NCBI GenBank assembly: GCA_021397835.1
Contig: JAJFZO010000034.1
Coordinates: 250,501-314,500, forward strand
Source of the DNA: Moringa oleifera
Taxonomy: Eukaryota; Streptophyta; Magnoliopsida; Brassicales; Moringaceae
Reading direction: 5' to 3'
Length of the DNA: 64,000 nucleotides
Part shown: positions 50,408 to 63,500 of the stretch, in pieces
Numbering within the stretch: the first letter of the stretch is position 1
How the letters are laid out: every line of letters begins with the position of its first letter
Program-made: the position numbers and the translations under genes
Notes under the pieces: generated by a model
What the model saw: the letters and a program-made list of their open reading frames with translations, nothing else
What the model was told of the DNA's origin: nothing
Database searches by the model: none

Positions 50408-50802
50408 ATAGCTCTTCACAGTATCCCACAATGCGATCCCAGGATTCACACCATCGTTAATTAACATGAGAAAAGCGCCAAACTTTCTTCTTTAAGTGAA
50501 GCAAATTATTGATTTTGCAATATGAGGGAAGATTCTTCACTTTTTGGCTCATGGCACCCGAACCGACTGACCGCTGTAATTAAGTGGAATTTAAATTTGA
50601 TGGATTTGGGTTTCTCCTTCCAGTATATTGTCCACCGTTAGATCCATCTCACGGTAAAGCCACTGGGTCCCACTGATAATGTCAAAAATGGGAAACCCCA
50701 GCTGAAACGGCAACGTATTAAGCCATGTCTGCAATGAGATTTTAGATGTAGAACTGAAGGCTAAGAACTAGAGGGAAGCAAGGAGGACGGTGAAGGCAGA
50801 GA
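50408..50802. promoter_or_regulatory. Divergent promoter between NAXD and a small membrane-protein gene
   Basis: The dehydratase start (50407, -) and the start of the 66-codon gene (50803, +) are 395 bp apart, head to head. No obvious TATA box serves either side. The interval must hold both leaders, so control elements are probably shared. Confidence 0.6.
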
Positions 50803-51003
50803 ATGAGGGGGCAGGCCAAGCTGAATGCGATAAGGTCAGGGATAGTGGTGATAGGATCCTTGGCATTCGGGTACTTGACCCTGCAAATCGGGTTCAAACC
50901 ATTCCTCCAAAAAGCACATGAACAAGAACAAACTCTTCAGGTCCAGTCTAGCTCCTCTTTACCTTCTGAACAAGAAGAAGATACCTCAAGCCACTGCTTG
51001 TAA
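50803..51003 (+). CDS. Small single-pass membrane protein, function unknown
   Basis: A 66-aa frame starting at the first ATG of the divergent promoter. It has a short basic N-terminus (MRGQAKLNAIRSG), one hydrophobic segment at about residues 13-31 (GIVVIGSLAFGYLTLQIGF), then a polar Gln/Ser/Glu tail. The shape suits a small organellar or endomembrane anchor protein. I recall a small uncharacterised gene next to the dehydratase in Arabidopsis, which supports a real gene, but I cannot assign a function. The stop is followed by a possible 3' UTR donor (CAGGTTCTT at about 51009). Confidence 0.65.
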   Translation: MRGQAKLNAIRSGIVVIGSLAFGYLTLQIGFKPFLQKAHEQEQTLQVQSSSSLPSEQEEDTSSHCL

Positions 51004-54000
51004 CTACCAGGTTCTTATTTCACTCTTCTCGTTTAGTTTCGTTGATTTTGATTATAGTAAAGTTAATTTATGTCTGTTTTTTACCCTCTTCTCTTCTTTC
51101 TCTTCTTCTGTGAGGACAAAAAAAAGTTATCACGTATAGATATGTGTGTGTGTATTATAATTGGAAACAATCCAAGATGATTGGGGTTTTTCTCGAGCAC
51201 CCATGTCTTAACTCTTATGCGTATTTCTAATCAAGGAAGAATTTAGTGTTGGAAAATGATTCCTTTGTGAGTCTTCCTGACTGTATAATTATGGTAAATT
51301 TGTGATTTTTTTTAGTATTTGATGCTATAACTAAGATAGATTCCAGATAACATTAGGAATGATGATGATTGGTGGAGCCAATTTATGGCATTATGTGACC
51401 ATACAAATGCAGTACATTGTAGCAATTATTGGCAGTTAAAGTTTACTTCTCAAGAGAAAGAAGTTCAGTTTTTATACTATAGCAGAGTGGTGGATTTCAT
51501 TGAAGTTTTTAAATTGCATTCTGAGTGGCTAATTTCTCCGTTGATGTTGGCATGAACTTCAGTTAAAACGAAAAAAAGGTAAGTCTCTTTCTTGTCCTGT
51601 ACCTGCAATTAAATTTGGTACTGCTTTAGAATCTTTCACAGGGATAATTGAATCACTTTCTTTATCCATTGATGAATACTATACTACCCTTATTCCTTTA
51701 ATAGGCTTTAACCTTACTGCTAATTATTGGAAATGGTAAGTTTTGCATTTTTCTGTGTTGAATTATTTATATTCTACTGAGTATTTGCAGACTGCTATGT
51801 CCTCTATTAGATGCTTTATGAGTGTGCTGTATGCTACTGCTGTCTATATAAGAGCTGAGTAGTATGCCTGTAGTATTTCGATCAAAATGCTAGGTAGTGG
51901 GATGAGGGAGGGAACGATATAATAGTGATGAAAAAAATTGGAGGGTAATTTGGTATAGATGGTGAATCAGGGCTGTGGTTCAAGTTCTTTGTTGTTTGGT
52001 TTATGCCATATAATTATGCGGTGTGGATTGCCACAGACACAATAACAAGGCTACAATGTCTTCAGGATGCAAAACAGAAGGCTAAAGAGACTTTAAAGAA
52101 TAAAGGGTGTAATCAATGATGATGCAAAGCCTATGCATGTATGGGATCTGACTATGAAGGGAAGGCAAGTTCATGTTTGCTCTGAAGAAGTTTTTGTGGA
52201 GTTGATAAACATAAGAGTGCAGCAGCACTTATCCCACATGGCCTACAGCTTCCTTGTTGAACATGTTGGTTTCTCAGTTCACTTGATACAGATAATATAT
52301 GATGCTGAGGGCCCTTGATGATTTCAGTTGTAGCTTATGGGTTGTGATGAAACCTTTCTATATTTTTCCCTTGAATATCCCCTTTTGTGTTGATTGAAAT
52401 TCTGGTACTATACTATCCTAATGCTTTTTCTTTCCTCCTTTTACTACGGAAAAGGGTGAGTGGTTAGAAAGAATTGATTTTGGAACATCCCATTTGGTAT
52501 TATTGATGAAATTGCTTTAAAAGTTTTTAGTTCTGGAGGCTAGCTACCAGTTAGGTTCCAATGATTCCTCTTTTGATGGCAGAGGATGGGAAACCATAAT
52601 TGTTTTCAGTATTAACTACTCTCTTCATAAAAGGTTTTAAATTGATTGGGGATGTCTCTGGGGCATTATCATCATTTTGTGCACATTTGGTGTAGCTTCA
52701 ACAAATGGGATAACCTAGCTGAGTCATTCTAGTGGGGGTTTATCTTAAAGTATTAATGGAATACTTCTCTTGCTGACCACCAAGAGAAAAGAGCTGCATC
52801 CTGACAGCAGGAGAGAAGTCTGCTTCTGTTTTCTTCTCCTGCCATCTTGTCACTTCTTGGAAAGATATAAACATAATGCTAGTATCATTCCTGGTCTTCA
52901 AACAAAGGTTTTCGCATGGGATCTCCGGCATACCTATCATTCTATTTGCAAAACTCACAAATTCCACATAGAATCGTTTGGCTTGATTTTCATGAATCTT
53001 TTAGGGGTCCATTCTAGGTGGTTCTGTTTTCTGTTTGATTGGAGTTTGTCCATAAAATTTGTCAGTTTGTTCATCCATTGAAAATGATGTGGAATATAGG
53101 CTCCCCTTTACGGTGGAAAATTTGGGTGGTTGTTCTAGATAATTGTTTGTCATCTTTTCGTAGTTCAGAAATACTGATGGTGGATAGTTATAATCAGGCT
53201 CCTATTTCTCATCCTATTCATGCAAATATGATAACGACTTGCGCCATTGATTATTGGAAACAGTCTGGTGAGAGATCCGTGTAATTTTTGCCTAATCCTT
53301 CAAAAGCCAGACAGATGGAATCCACCAAGCTTGTGAATGTTTAACTTGATAAGGAAAGATTGATTTTCGTGGTAAGCTGCTACTTAGAGAAATCATGGAA
53401 GCAACACTCTCATGGCCATTTCGAGGAAATTCAGAATGGCAGTGTTAAGTTGGACAATATTGACAAAAATGGCAACAGTTGCACCAGACACAATGGAGGG
53501 TGTGAAAGCTAGCTGAAGTAGGAAGATTTTTTTTTTTTTTTTGTGGGATTTTTTTTATGGGTTCTGTTAATGTTTTGAAAAGATGTGGGTACTTAATAAT
53601 TTAATAAAAGTAAATGATTTATATTATGTTAATATAAAAAAGAATTTTTTAAACTTTTTGTTCTTATAATTTTTTAAAGAATTTAACATAATTTAAGCTA
53701 ACAAAGGATATAACTTCCCCAAAAAAAAAAAAAAAGTTAACAAAGGATTTTTATTTTTTTTAAGACATTGAGTGCATGTTAGGGTGAGTTTGGCTGTCAG
53801 ACACAAAAGTTATTCAAATTAGAGGTGGCTGACTTGATGAACTGCACCTTATCTTTTTCTAGGCAAATTAATGCATACATTTATGGAGCATATTAAACCC
53901 GCAATCTACGTCACACTTTTATAAGAGAAAAAACATATTTAATAATTAAGAAGAAACTGCTCTGAATGTCACACATTTAGTGCATAAATCAAAAAAATAA

Positions 54001-54209
54001 TACCCCAAAGTTCTACTATCTACTCAAATTAAAATCTCTCTCTGTTTCTCTTTCTTAAGTAAGTTTCTTCAACTCTTAAGGTAAATTCTATTTTTGATCA
54101 GATGCCTGTGCACATAAAGCTAGAAGAAAACCAGCTAAGCTACCCTTGCCATCTGAAAACTCCTTGAATTTCGAACACATTGGCTGCCCAACTTGTCTGC
54201 TTAATCTGG
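51004..54209. other. Spacer, no gene recognised
   Basis: About 3.2 kb of mixed composition, less AT-rich than the other spacers. It may include 3' UTR or alternative exons of the upstream small gene. ORFs at 52133-52318, 52770-53081 and 53039-53284 have no recognisable motif. An oligo-T run (about 53527-53541), an oligo-A run (about 53719-53733) and AT-rich sequence occur near the right end. Confidence 0.45.
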
Positions 54210-54724
54210 TCATGAAATGAGTGATGAGATCCCTCCTCTTTTGTAGTACTTAGAACGTTTATTATGATCAACTTCCATTTCATCATCTCCATAATCAAAC
54301 TGTATCAGAAGCTTAACATGCAGAGATTGAGAATCCCAAAACTGCAACACATTAATTTCCACTTGGCGGACACGCAATGGGTTCTCTGCCGGCCTCCTCC
54401 TCCCAGACAAGTGGCATGTGATCCTTTTCACCTCGTAAATAATCTCTCAGGTGTTTTATCGAACAGGTTCTACCCATTTCTACCAAGATCAATTTTATAC
54501 AATAATATCAAGAGAATTAAGCAGATGATGAGTGGAAACTCACTTGGTGACTCTTCATGATCAAATCAAAATGTAATACTCCATTAAGAGAAGGGCTTTT
54601 CCGTCTGCTACCTATTGGTGTCACTTACCTGGTGATGAAGACAGACGATGAATTGATAATGACTTAAAATGCCTCTCCCTGAAACTTTCGTGCTCACACA
54701 CTCAGCTTTCAACCCCATAATCAT
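54210..54724 (-). CDS. Unrecognised two-exon candidate gene
   Basis: A possible first exon 54724-54629 (32 codons from MIMGLKAECVSTKVSGRG) ends at a strong donor (CAG, then GTAAGT). It joins in phase to 54431-54210 after an acceptor in TTACGAG, giving about 105 aa. The second exon encodes a basic stretch (HLSGRRRPAENPLRVRQVE) and an acidic/basic C-terminus (FDYGDDEMEVDHNKRSKYYK). I recognise no domain. It could be a lineage-specific gene, a remnant or chance; the acceptor lacks a good pyrimidine tract. Confidence 0.25.
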
Positions 54725-56637
54725 AGCTTGGAGTCAGAGTGATCGCTTACCCACCTCGCTTATTGCCAGTAATTCAACTCCACAGGAGTCTGCATGACAT
54801 TATCAACTCCACTCTCTTTCTTTATAATTCCTCCACCTTCCCAATACCAAACAATAGCAATTCCTTTCGAATATCGCGGACGGAATCAAACCGAGTTCTG
54901 ACTATCCCAGAGAACCCACGTCCTCTTTCTGCAAATCAAAGTTGACAATCTTCATTTTCTCTCTCTCTACCCATTTAGTTGGAAAGTACCCCTCATCTTA
55001 TGCCGTTGTCCTTATCCATGCTAATCAAGTATTTTAACACTTCATGACATCAAAATCTTTCGAACACTTACAATTCCTATGTGCACCTGTCAATTAGAAA
55101 CTTATAAAGAACTACGAATTTTGTTGTGCTCTAGTTTTTATCGCGTCTGCTTCACTCTTAAAAGAAAAAATTCCGTCCCTCTTAATATTGTCCTAAACAA
55201 GGTTTTCGTTCATAGACAATGTTTAAAGAATATTCCCATTTTATCCTCAGGAGTTTACAAGATCATTATGTCTTGTTTAGTAAATTAATAACATTCCTTA
55301 TTTCCGTACTTCTCTCATTTTAGATTTTTTTTCTTTAAAATTTTCAATAGTGACCTCGCTGTTAATATGTATATTATTATAGTAATTGATCAGTCAATGA
55401 GCCTTTTGAGGCAAAAGGACGCAAGTGTACTTATTTTTAAGGTCAAAACAATATTGTTTTTATTTTTAAAATTATTTTTTGGTAAAATAAAAAACCTAAT
55501 TTTATTAATGTTATTATAATCATATTTATTATATTAATTAATAGACACAAATAATATCAAAAATTACTACATATTATAGTAAATTATATTTATATTAAAA
55601 TTTTTATTGATATTTAAAAGATATTAATATGTGATAATTTAAATAAATAAAATAATTTATGATATTTTTTCAAAATATCAACAAATATAAGATGAAGCAG
55701 ATCTGATTCACAGACATTGAAGTTAGTCAAAACCTAATGGTGGAGTTAAGTAAGCTAATTAATTTAGAGATTAGTTTACTTATTTAGACAAGAAAAATGA
55801 AGGAAAACGTGGTAATTTATGGAAATGATTGGGGTAAAATTACTAATTTGCCTTATAGGGCCCATATTGGTACTGCGTGGAGATGTTTACTGCGTGAATC
55901 ATGCGTGGTGGTCCTACAGTGCGAGCGAGTTTGTGTGCCTGACGGTTGTCGTGATCTGGGCGGGGTGTCCGACTGGAGGGCCGTCGTTGGATTCGCTATC
56001 CGTTACCCATTTAACACCCACTAACTCCTACATCACCAAAGACTGGACCCCACTATGACCTTTGTCTCTGTCCCACGATCTCTAGCCTCTAGGACATGCT
56101 GTCTCTCTCTCTCATGTGCTAACAGTGAACACCAAACGCTGGGCAGAGTAAAGGCGATTATTTCAGATTCTGGGTTGGATTTGAAGTAAATCGTCTCATG
56201 ATCACTGCATAAATGTCCACTCGCAACTACATCTTATTATTCTACTCACTCATTAATCTTTTATGTCTTTCTCTTTGTCTCTCTTTCTCTCTCTTTCTCT
56301 GTGTTTAGTAAAGTAGCCGAAAAAGAGGAAAAGATAGTATAGAACTCCTCCATGAATGCTTCCTTGCTTCCATCATACCCATATGTTTCTCTCTCTCTCT
56401 CTAAGCAAGACTGACCTACCAAGTAAAGGAGCCCCCCAAAAGAAAAAGGGGGACACCGTTCAATTCCACTGGCCATGAATGCTATTTTGCTTGCAAATCA
56501 CACCTCTTTCAAATTTTTTTCCTCTCTTTGACTTATTTCATTTTTGGTTCTTCCTCTCTCTCTCTCTCTGTGCTCTTACCACTATCTTAAGGAGAGCCCA
56601 ATTTCCAGATAGCAGTCAACTTTGATTTTGTGTTCAA
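54725..56637. other. Spacer and TBL promoter region
   Basis: About 1.9 kb with no recognised gene. The stretch 55430-55690 is AT-rich. The last 400 bases are CT-rich (for example around 56386-56402 and 56553-56570), resembling a plant 5' leader for the TBL gene. Overlapping ORFs at 55797-56058 have no known motif. Confidence 0.5.
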
Positions 56638-59347
56638 ATGTCGAAGAGCTCATCTCAGCCAGACCATGAGGCCATGCAAATCTGTGAACTTTACAAGAAA
56701 TTCAAGCGTTTGAGGCTCTTTTTTGAGCCGTCTTTAGGGGCCTTGGGGTTCTGCTTTATTGCTGTGTGTGTTGTTTGCTGCTTTTTTTATTTGGATTACA
56801 GGGCTGTGGTAAAAGGCTACCGAGTTCCAGGCCAGTCAGAAAGGTTTATGTGGTTGAAGCTAGATGAGTCTGGCGATAATCACAACAGAGTTGAGTTTTT
56901 GGGAGATGAAGGAAATAGTTGTGATGTGTTTGACGGTGAATGGGTCTGGGATGAGAACTATCCGCTGTATCAATCAAAAGATTGCGGCTTTTTGGATGAA
57001 GGGTTCAGATGTACTGAGAATGGTCGGCCTGATTTGTTCTACACCAAGTGGAGATGGCAACCCACGCACTGTAATTTGCCCAGGTACTCAAAAATGTCAA
57101 ATGACTTCCTCTTGCTCTTTGTTGAAGTGTTTGGCTGGTGAGAAAGGTGTAGGAAAATGCGAGAAATAAATACCTCTTAAATTTTCTTCATTAGGATTCC
57201 AGGTACAGTACATTTGCTCTCCAAACACAGTGGTATATGGATTGGATAAGTTCTTTTTCTTGTTCTATGTAAGTGAAAAGTAATTCTGGAAAATTAGTCC
57301 CTTATTCCTTCGCAGCATCTTATAAGCAAGGAAAAGCATAGATTGTTATTCTATTTGGAAATTTGTCATTATTTAGATTGTTTGTTTCTGTTTTTACTTA
57401 GTTTCTATGGCAGTCCTTGTAAGTATTATTATTGTGCTCTAGTTACTTCAGCCCTGAGAAAATGACCTTATTGTTCCTTAGGTGCAAATCCTCTTCAAGC
57501 AGATATGCTGCAAGTGGTTGAGAAGTTGTTGATTCCATTGCCATTAAAATAATACAAATTTAACTAAATTGGTCCTTCTTTTTCTTGTTAACCCGTATTT
57601 TCTCATCCCTGATCATCTGCATGATTCTCTTTCTGCTTGTTTTCTGGAAATTTTCCCTCTATTAACAAGCCTCAGCCATGAATTCTTGCCTAGTCATGGA
57701 ATGAAGAGGGATGCATTTTCTCTTTTTTTTTTTTTTTGGAATTAAAATGTTGACAGTGAAATCATTATGCCAGCTAATTAGCTGAAAACTTGTGTTTACT
57801 TGTTAAATTGGCCCTCCCAGAACATGAAGAATACAGCTTGGTAAATTGTATTACACTTATGAGTTGGTTATATAAGATCAGATTCTATTTCGTGTTTTAA
57901 TTCTTGGTATTAAAACCATGGATGCTGTTGTAGGTTAATCTTCCTGGGGAAAAGATACGAAAACTTAATTATCCTCTTACTCCTCTAAATGAGACAGGTT
58001 TGATGCAAAGCTGATGTTGGAGAAACTGCGAAACAAAAGGCTAGTATTTGTTGGTGATTCCATTGGAAGAAACCAGTGGGAGTCTCTCCTCTGCATGCTT
58101 TCTTCTGCAGTTCCTGATAAGGATTCAATCTATGAAGTGAATGGCAGCCCAATCACGAAGCACAAAGGGTTCTTGGTATTCAAGTTCAAAGACTACAATT
58201 GCACTGTGGAGTACTACCGAGCTCCATTTCTTGTCTTGCAGAGCAGGCCTCCAGCCGGAGCCCCTGGAAAGATCAAGACAACCCTTAAATTGGATAAAAT
58301 GGATTGGAACTCTGGCAAGTGGAGAGATTCAGATGTTTTGGTATTCAACACAGGGCATTGGTGGAACTATGAGAAGACGATAAGAGGGTAATGTCTACCT
58401 TTTCATTACATGTTTATGTTGTTTGCTTGTATGTCATGAGGGTCTACTGGTCTTGTGTTGATTGGAATTCCTGTAATGTTTTCCTATTTTTCCAATCACA
58501 GAAGGCCCTACAATCTGATCATTTGGGATAATGATTGTGATTACATTTGCAGATGCACACAGTAAACAAATGGGTACTGGATGTGACAATTTGAGTGACC
58601 TCCTGTATAAAAAGGAAGGCATATTGTTGATAGAATTTGCAGGCTTAGTGCTTTTATGATTTCAATTTGTGGATCTTAAATCTCCTATTTATCACAGGGG
58701 TTGCTACTTTCAAGAAGGGTCACAGGTGAAAATGGAAATGAAGGTAGAAGATGCGTATAAAAGATCCATAGAAACTGTGGTGAAATGGATGACTAATGAG
58801 GTGAATACAAGCAAGACCCAGGTCTTCTTCCGCACATTTGCCCCTGTGCATTTCAGGTTCATGTCAATTTCGCTATTTTGCTTTGACATCATGTTTCTTT
58901 CTACTTTTTGCCTGTTTCCTACTTGTTTTCTTCCTCCATTAGTGTTCATGAGTCAGATTCTTGAAGTTTGTCAGTTTGAAGAGCTAACATCTCTGAAATG
59001 ACAGGGGAGGAGATTGGAGGACTGGGGGAAGCTGTCACAGGGAGACATTGCCAGAGCTGGGAACATCCCTGGTACCATCTGAAACTTGGATCCAATTCAA
59101 AATAGTCACTGATGTGCTATCAGCTTTCTCCAACGCATCAGAGGTGATGAAATTCAATGTCCTGAATGTGACGCGAATGACTGCACAAAGGAAAGATGGG
59201 CATTCATCTTTGTATTATTTGGGTCCAACCCCTGCACCTATACATCGCCAGGATTGCAGCCACTGGTGTCTACCTGGAGTTCCTGACGCCTGGAATGAGC
59301 TCCTCTATGCACTTTTTCTAAAACACGAAAGCTACCCATGCATTTAA
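56638..59347 (+). CDS. TBL10: Trichome-birefringence-like polysaccharide O-acetyltransferase (TBL10/11 type)
   Basis: A Golgi type-II membrane enzyme that transfers acetyl groups to cell-wall polysaccharides; Arabidopsis TBL10 has been linked to rhamnogalacturonan-I acetylation. Four exons (56638-57083, 57998-58387, 58698-58856, 59005-59347) with GT-AG introns give 445 aa. After a cytosolic tail of about 33 residues comes a signal anchor (about 35-55, [19 protein letters not shown]). The TBL domain follows ([36 protein letters not shown]). The catalytic GDS motif is in [19 protein letters not shown] (Ser170), and the DxxH motif is in [18 protein letters not shown] (Asp415, His418). All expected catalytic residues are present. 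Choice between TBL10 and TBL11 is not possible from the sequence, since they are duplicates in Arabidopsis. Confidence 0.93.
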
Positions 59348-60575
59348 CTCAACATATAGCGCACAGATTTATTTTGGCAGTCAAAAGCCCATAATTTATT
59401 TGCCATTGTGGAAGCTATGCCTTCTATGCATCTGGATTTTTAACCAGAGAGAAGAAAATCTGTAAAAATCATTTTGGTGATACTTCTGCAGCAGCAAGCA
59501 AGTCTTGGGTTCAGATGTTAGATTAGATGAAGAAAAAGCAGACATTTTTTGACCAGGCAGTGACATCAAAACTGGCAAGGGAGGCCGATTTTGGAGGAAG
59601 GAAGGGCGGCTTCTGGGAATAAAACTTAACAGGGCTGTAAACAAAATACACGGGGGATGTTCTGTTGTGATTATGAGCAGGTGGTGTGATTCCTCTGGGG
59701 CCAAAACATGTAATTAGCCTTTCCATTTTTTTTCTTGTCTATTTCACAAACTGTATAATGAACTGAAAGCTCTTAATTCTAATTCTTTTTTTTTTTTGGG
59801 GTCAATTCTTTTTGGTTTTGGTATCTTTCACTTATCTCCTCCTGGCCTAACATGACCTCTTCTCCCATTTTGTATTTGATAAGTAAAATTTCAATTTATA
59901 ATCAGGTTTGCCTTCCAATTTTATAGTTTGCTTTGAATCATTAATTTTAAGATTTTGAAATTAACAGATAACAATAATATATTTAAATTTATGCATTCAC
60001 CCTATTTATAATTATGGTAGAGTAAAATTTGTGGGCTTACGTTTTTCTCTTTTTTCCTTTTTAATTTCAAACAACAGAGAGCTGTGAAAATGTGACTAGC
60101 ATGCTTATATGGTGTAACGAATTTTTTTTGCTTTTATTATTATTATTTTTTGTTGGACCGACTTAGGAACCTTATCCAAGATTAGTGAATTGTGAGCAAT
60201 ATTTGGGCCTACTGTAGGGCCCATATTATTACCATGAGAAGGCCCAGCCCACGATGTGCTCAGAGGAAGAGAGGAAGGCGGGGAGATTTTGTAAGAAAAA
60301 AATAAAAAGGAAAAAGAAAGAAAAGAGAGGGGACAACATGAAGGAACAGTGGCTCTAAACATTTTGGGCCTGCTGTGAGAGGGGTGCGCAGGTCGAAGGA
60401 TCAACATATACAGAGCGTAAAAACTAAGCTACCGCCATCTCCGTTATACTCTCATAGCTTTGCCCTTCCGTGTGATTACTTAAAACAGCAGGTTTTCTGT
60501 GTGCTCTGCTTTTGGGTGGGTTTTTAGTTTTGCTTTTGGCGAGCCAGCCACAGAGAGAGAGAAAGAGAAATTGTA
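59348..60575. other. Spacer between TBL and ECR1
   Basis: About 1.2 kb holding the TBL 3' UTR and the ECR1 promoter and leader, including a GA-rich stretch just before the ECR1 start (about 60551-60569). The minus-strand ORFs here have no recognisable product. Confidence 0.5.
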
Positions 60576-63500
60576 ATGGCGGAGCCCGGTGTCCCGCAGA
60601 GCAGATCAAGAGACCTTGATAAGCTTCTTCTCCGGCCAGGAAATCTCGTGGGTCCCACCTTCGATCCCGGCACTGAAGTAAGTTCGCCCTTTGTCTCCCC
60701 CTCTCTGTTCTGACATTTTTTTTTTGTAAACAGTTGGTCTGCAATTAGTCTCTCTTTGGTGGTTTTTGAATTTTGCGTCTTCTTGGCTGAGTCTATGAGC
60801 TTTTTTTGTTGATTTCCTTCGACTTTGTTGCAGTTGAGAGACGACCTGCAAAAGTATGCGAGAGTGTTGGTGGTGGGTGCAGGTGGATTAGGGTGTGAGC
60901 TTCTCAAGGACTTGGCACTTTCTGGTTTTCAAAATCTGGAGGTGATCGACATGGATCGTATTGAGGTCACCAATCTCAATCGCCAATTCCTCTTCAGGCA
61001 GTTTCCTTCTCTATTCAGTTTTTCCCCTTCTTTCCTATTCTTGTTTCTTGTCCCTTTCTCTTTTAACTTAGTTGGAGTATGCTTGCCTTATGCTTTATGC
61101 TTATCTGTTTTATCTGTGGAAAAATGTAACATACGGGTTGGTGCTATGAGGAGCTTAGTGGGTCAGAGTCTAAACATAATCATGCCCATGTCCGATCTGC
61201 AACATTGAACAGGGAATGACAAGAGAAGGTCGCATGAAATGTCTTATTGCCACAATTTTGTGGAAACATATTAGAGTTATTATGCCACCACTTTGTTTAA
61301 TATAGTTACTTATATAATGTAATCTTCTTTTTCTACACTTATGGGTGATTAAGCAGACAGAAATTGAAGTCTGCAATTCACTTTCTTTCACATTTCTTGT
61401 TTGACATTAACTGCTTCACCTTGGTGAGTCTTCAGATTTCCTTTGACTGTCTTACTCATATTTAGGAGATGCATGGACATTCAATTCCTTGTTTCTTCTA
61501 GATGGCTAGCTTAGTTTTGGTGATGTTGGTGTAGGGTTGAAGATGTTGGCAAGCCAAAGGCTGAGGTAGCAGCAAAGAGAGTCATGCAACGAGTTAGTGG
61601 TGTGAATATTGTGCCACATTTTTGCCGGATTGAGGACAAAGACATTGAATTTTATAATGATTTTAATATTATTGCCCTTGGTCTTGATTCCATTGAGGCT
61701 CGGAGCTATATAAATGCTGTAGCTTGTAGTTTTCTTGGTGAGTATTTATAATGTCTTTGGCAGTTATGTTAACTAAGTAGGTCATTATTTTGGTCTATGT
61801 TTTAGATATATTTGTACTTTGCTCTAGGCGAATATAATATTAAGCAGGTGATATAGGAAATGTATTCGAACAACAGGCCATATTATTGATGCAACCAAAA
61901 CGTATTATTGCCAGAGTTTGTAGGTGAGACAGTGAAGGATTAGATGTCTCACTGTGGCATAGATGTCTAGCCTGGTGTATCCACTTTGGTAGTTCCTTTG
62001 ACCATAGAAACAATAATCTAAGCAGTCGTTGGTCCTCTGGTGAAGCATAAATGAATTTTAGTTTGCTGTGACTGTCTGCTGTGTAAGGCATGACCATGAG
62101 ACAATGAAAACTCCAGCAATTGGGTGTTTGAGACATGCTTTTCGTTGAGTGAGGTGAAGTCTTATTTGACCTTGCTTGTTTTCCTTGATATTCTTTTGGA
62201 ACCAGCACTTCTAAGCCCTTTATTACTTTGTTATCATTTGCTTCTTATCCCATGCTTCTGAAGAACCCAACAATTGGGTTGTTATATTCTTCTAGTGCTC
62301 CTGTTGTGTGTCTCATCTTCTTATGGGAAATTCAGAGTATGATGAAGATGATAACCCACGAGAAGAAACTATCAAACCTATGGTAGATGGTGGCACCGAA
62401 GGTTTCAAGGGTCATGCTAGGGTTATTGTGCCAGGGGTTACACCATGTTTTGAGTGTACCATTTGGCTTTTCCCCCCTCAAGTGAAGTTTCCTTTATGCA
62501 CTCTTGCAGAAACCCCTCGAACTGCTGCTCATTGCATTGAATATGCTCATTTAATTAAATGGGATGAGGTAATGCACTAGTCATTCTTCTATTTCAACCT
62601 TTCTCACAAAGTGAATATCTTGCACCAATCACTATACTTTCTTATCATGCATTTAATATGTAGGTTCATAGTGGAAAAGCTTTTGATCCAGATGACCCAG
62701 AACATATGAAGTGGGTTTACAATGAGGTCAATTTCACATTCACATAAGTTTGTTCTGGTGTAGATTTCACGGCTGATTTCTGCTCTGATACTGCCCAATT
62801 TTTAACAGGCTGTCAAGAGGGCTGAGCTTTTCGGCATCCCAGGAGTTACGTATTCTCTTACGCAGGTATCTACAATGCCATTTATGTGAAGCTATTGTGT
62901 TCTCTCTTTAAATATAGTTTGGTTTGGCTTTGTGGTATTTACAATTTGCATGCAGCTTCTTATCTTTTAAACTTTTTTAGTATAAAATTTTGTAGTTATA
63001 AAGCATGTACATCAAGTACATTGGATGTTAAATGCATTGAGGCTATAGTTTTCTTTTTCTTCTCAACCCCACAATCACAAAACAAGATAAAGGGAAACTA
63101 ATCCAAGAATATGTATCTACTCAAAGAAAAGGACAATGAAACAGTAAAGATTCCCAAAGAAGTTGGGAAGGTTTTATTGAAGCTTTGATTACATAAAGGC
63201 CAGTTTTGAGTTGCTATACCACTTTAATTCGACATGCTTCTTTTCCTCTTATCTATGATGGGAGAGTCAGACATCTTTGTGTCATTGACAGGGGGTCGTT
63301 AAAAACATCATACCAGCTATTGCTTCCACCAACGCAGTTATGTCGGCTGCATGTGCATTGGAAACCTTGAAGATAGCATCAGGATGCAGCAAAACTCTAT
63401 CAAACTACCTTTCGTATGTTCAATTCTCTTTTCTCTTTTGGTTTAGATTTGTGGTTATTGTATAATATCCTGCTTCTGTGGCAGCAGTCACAGGAGTATA

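Noticed and set aside
52133..52318. 61-aa ORF, possible exon
   Set aside because: No recognised motif and no convincing flanking splice sites; could be part of a 3' UTR.
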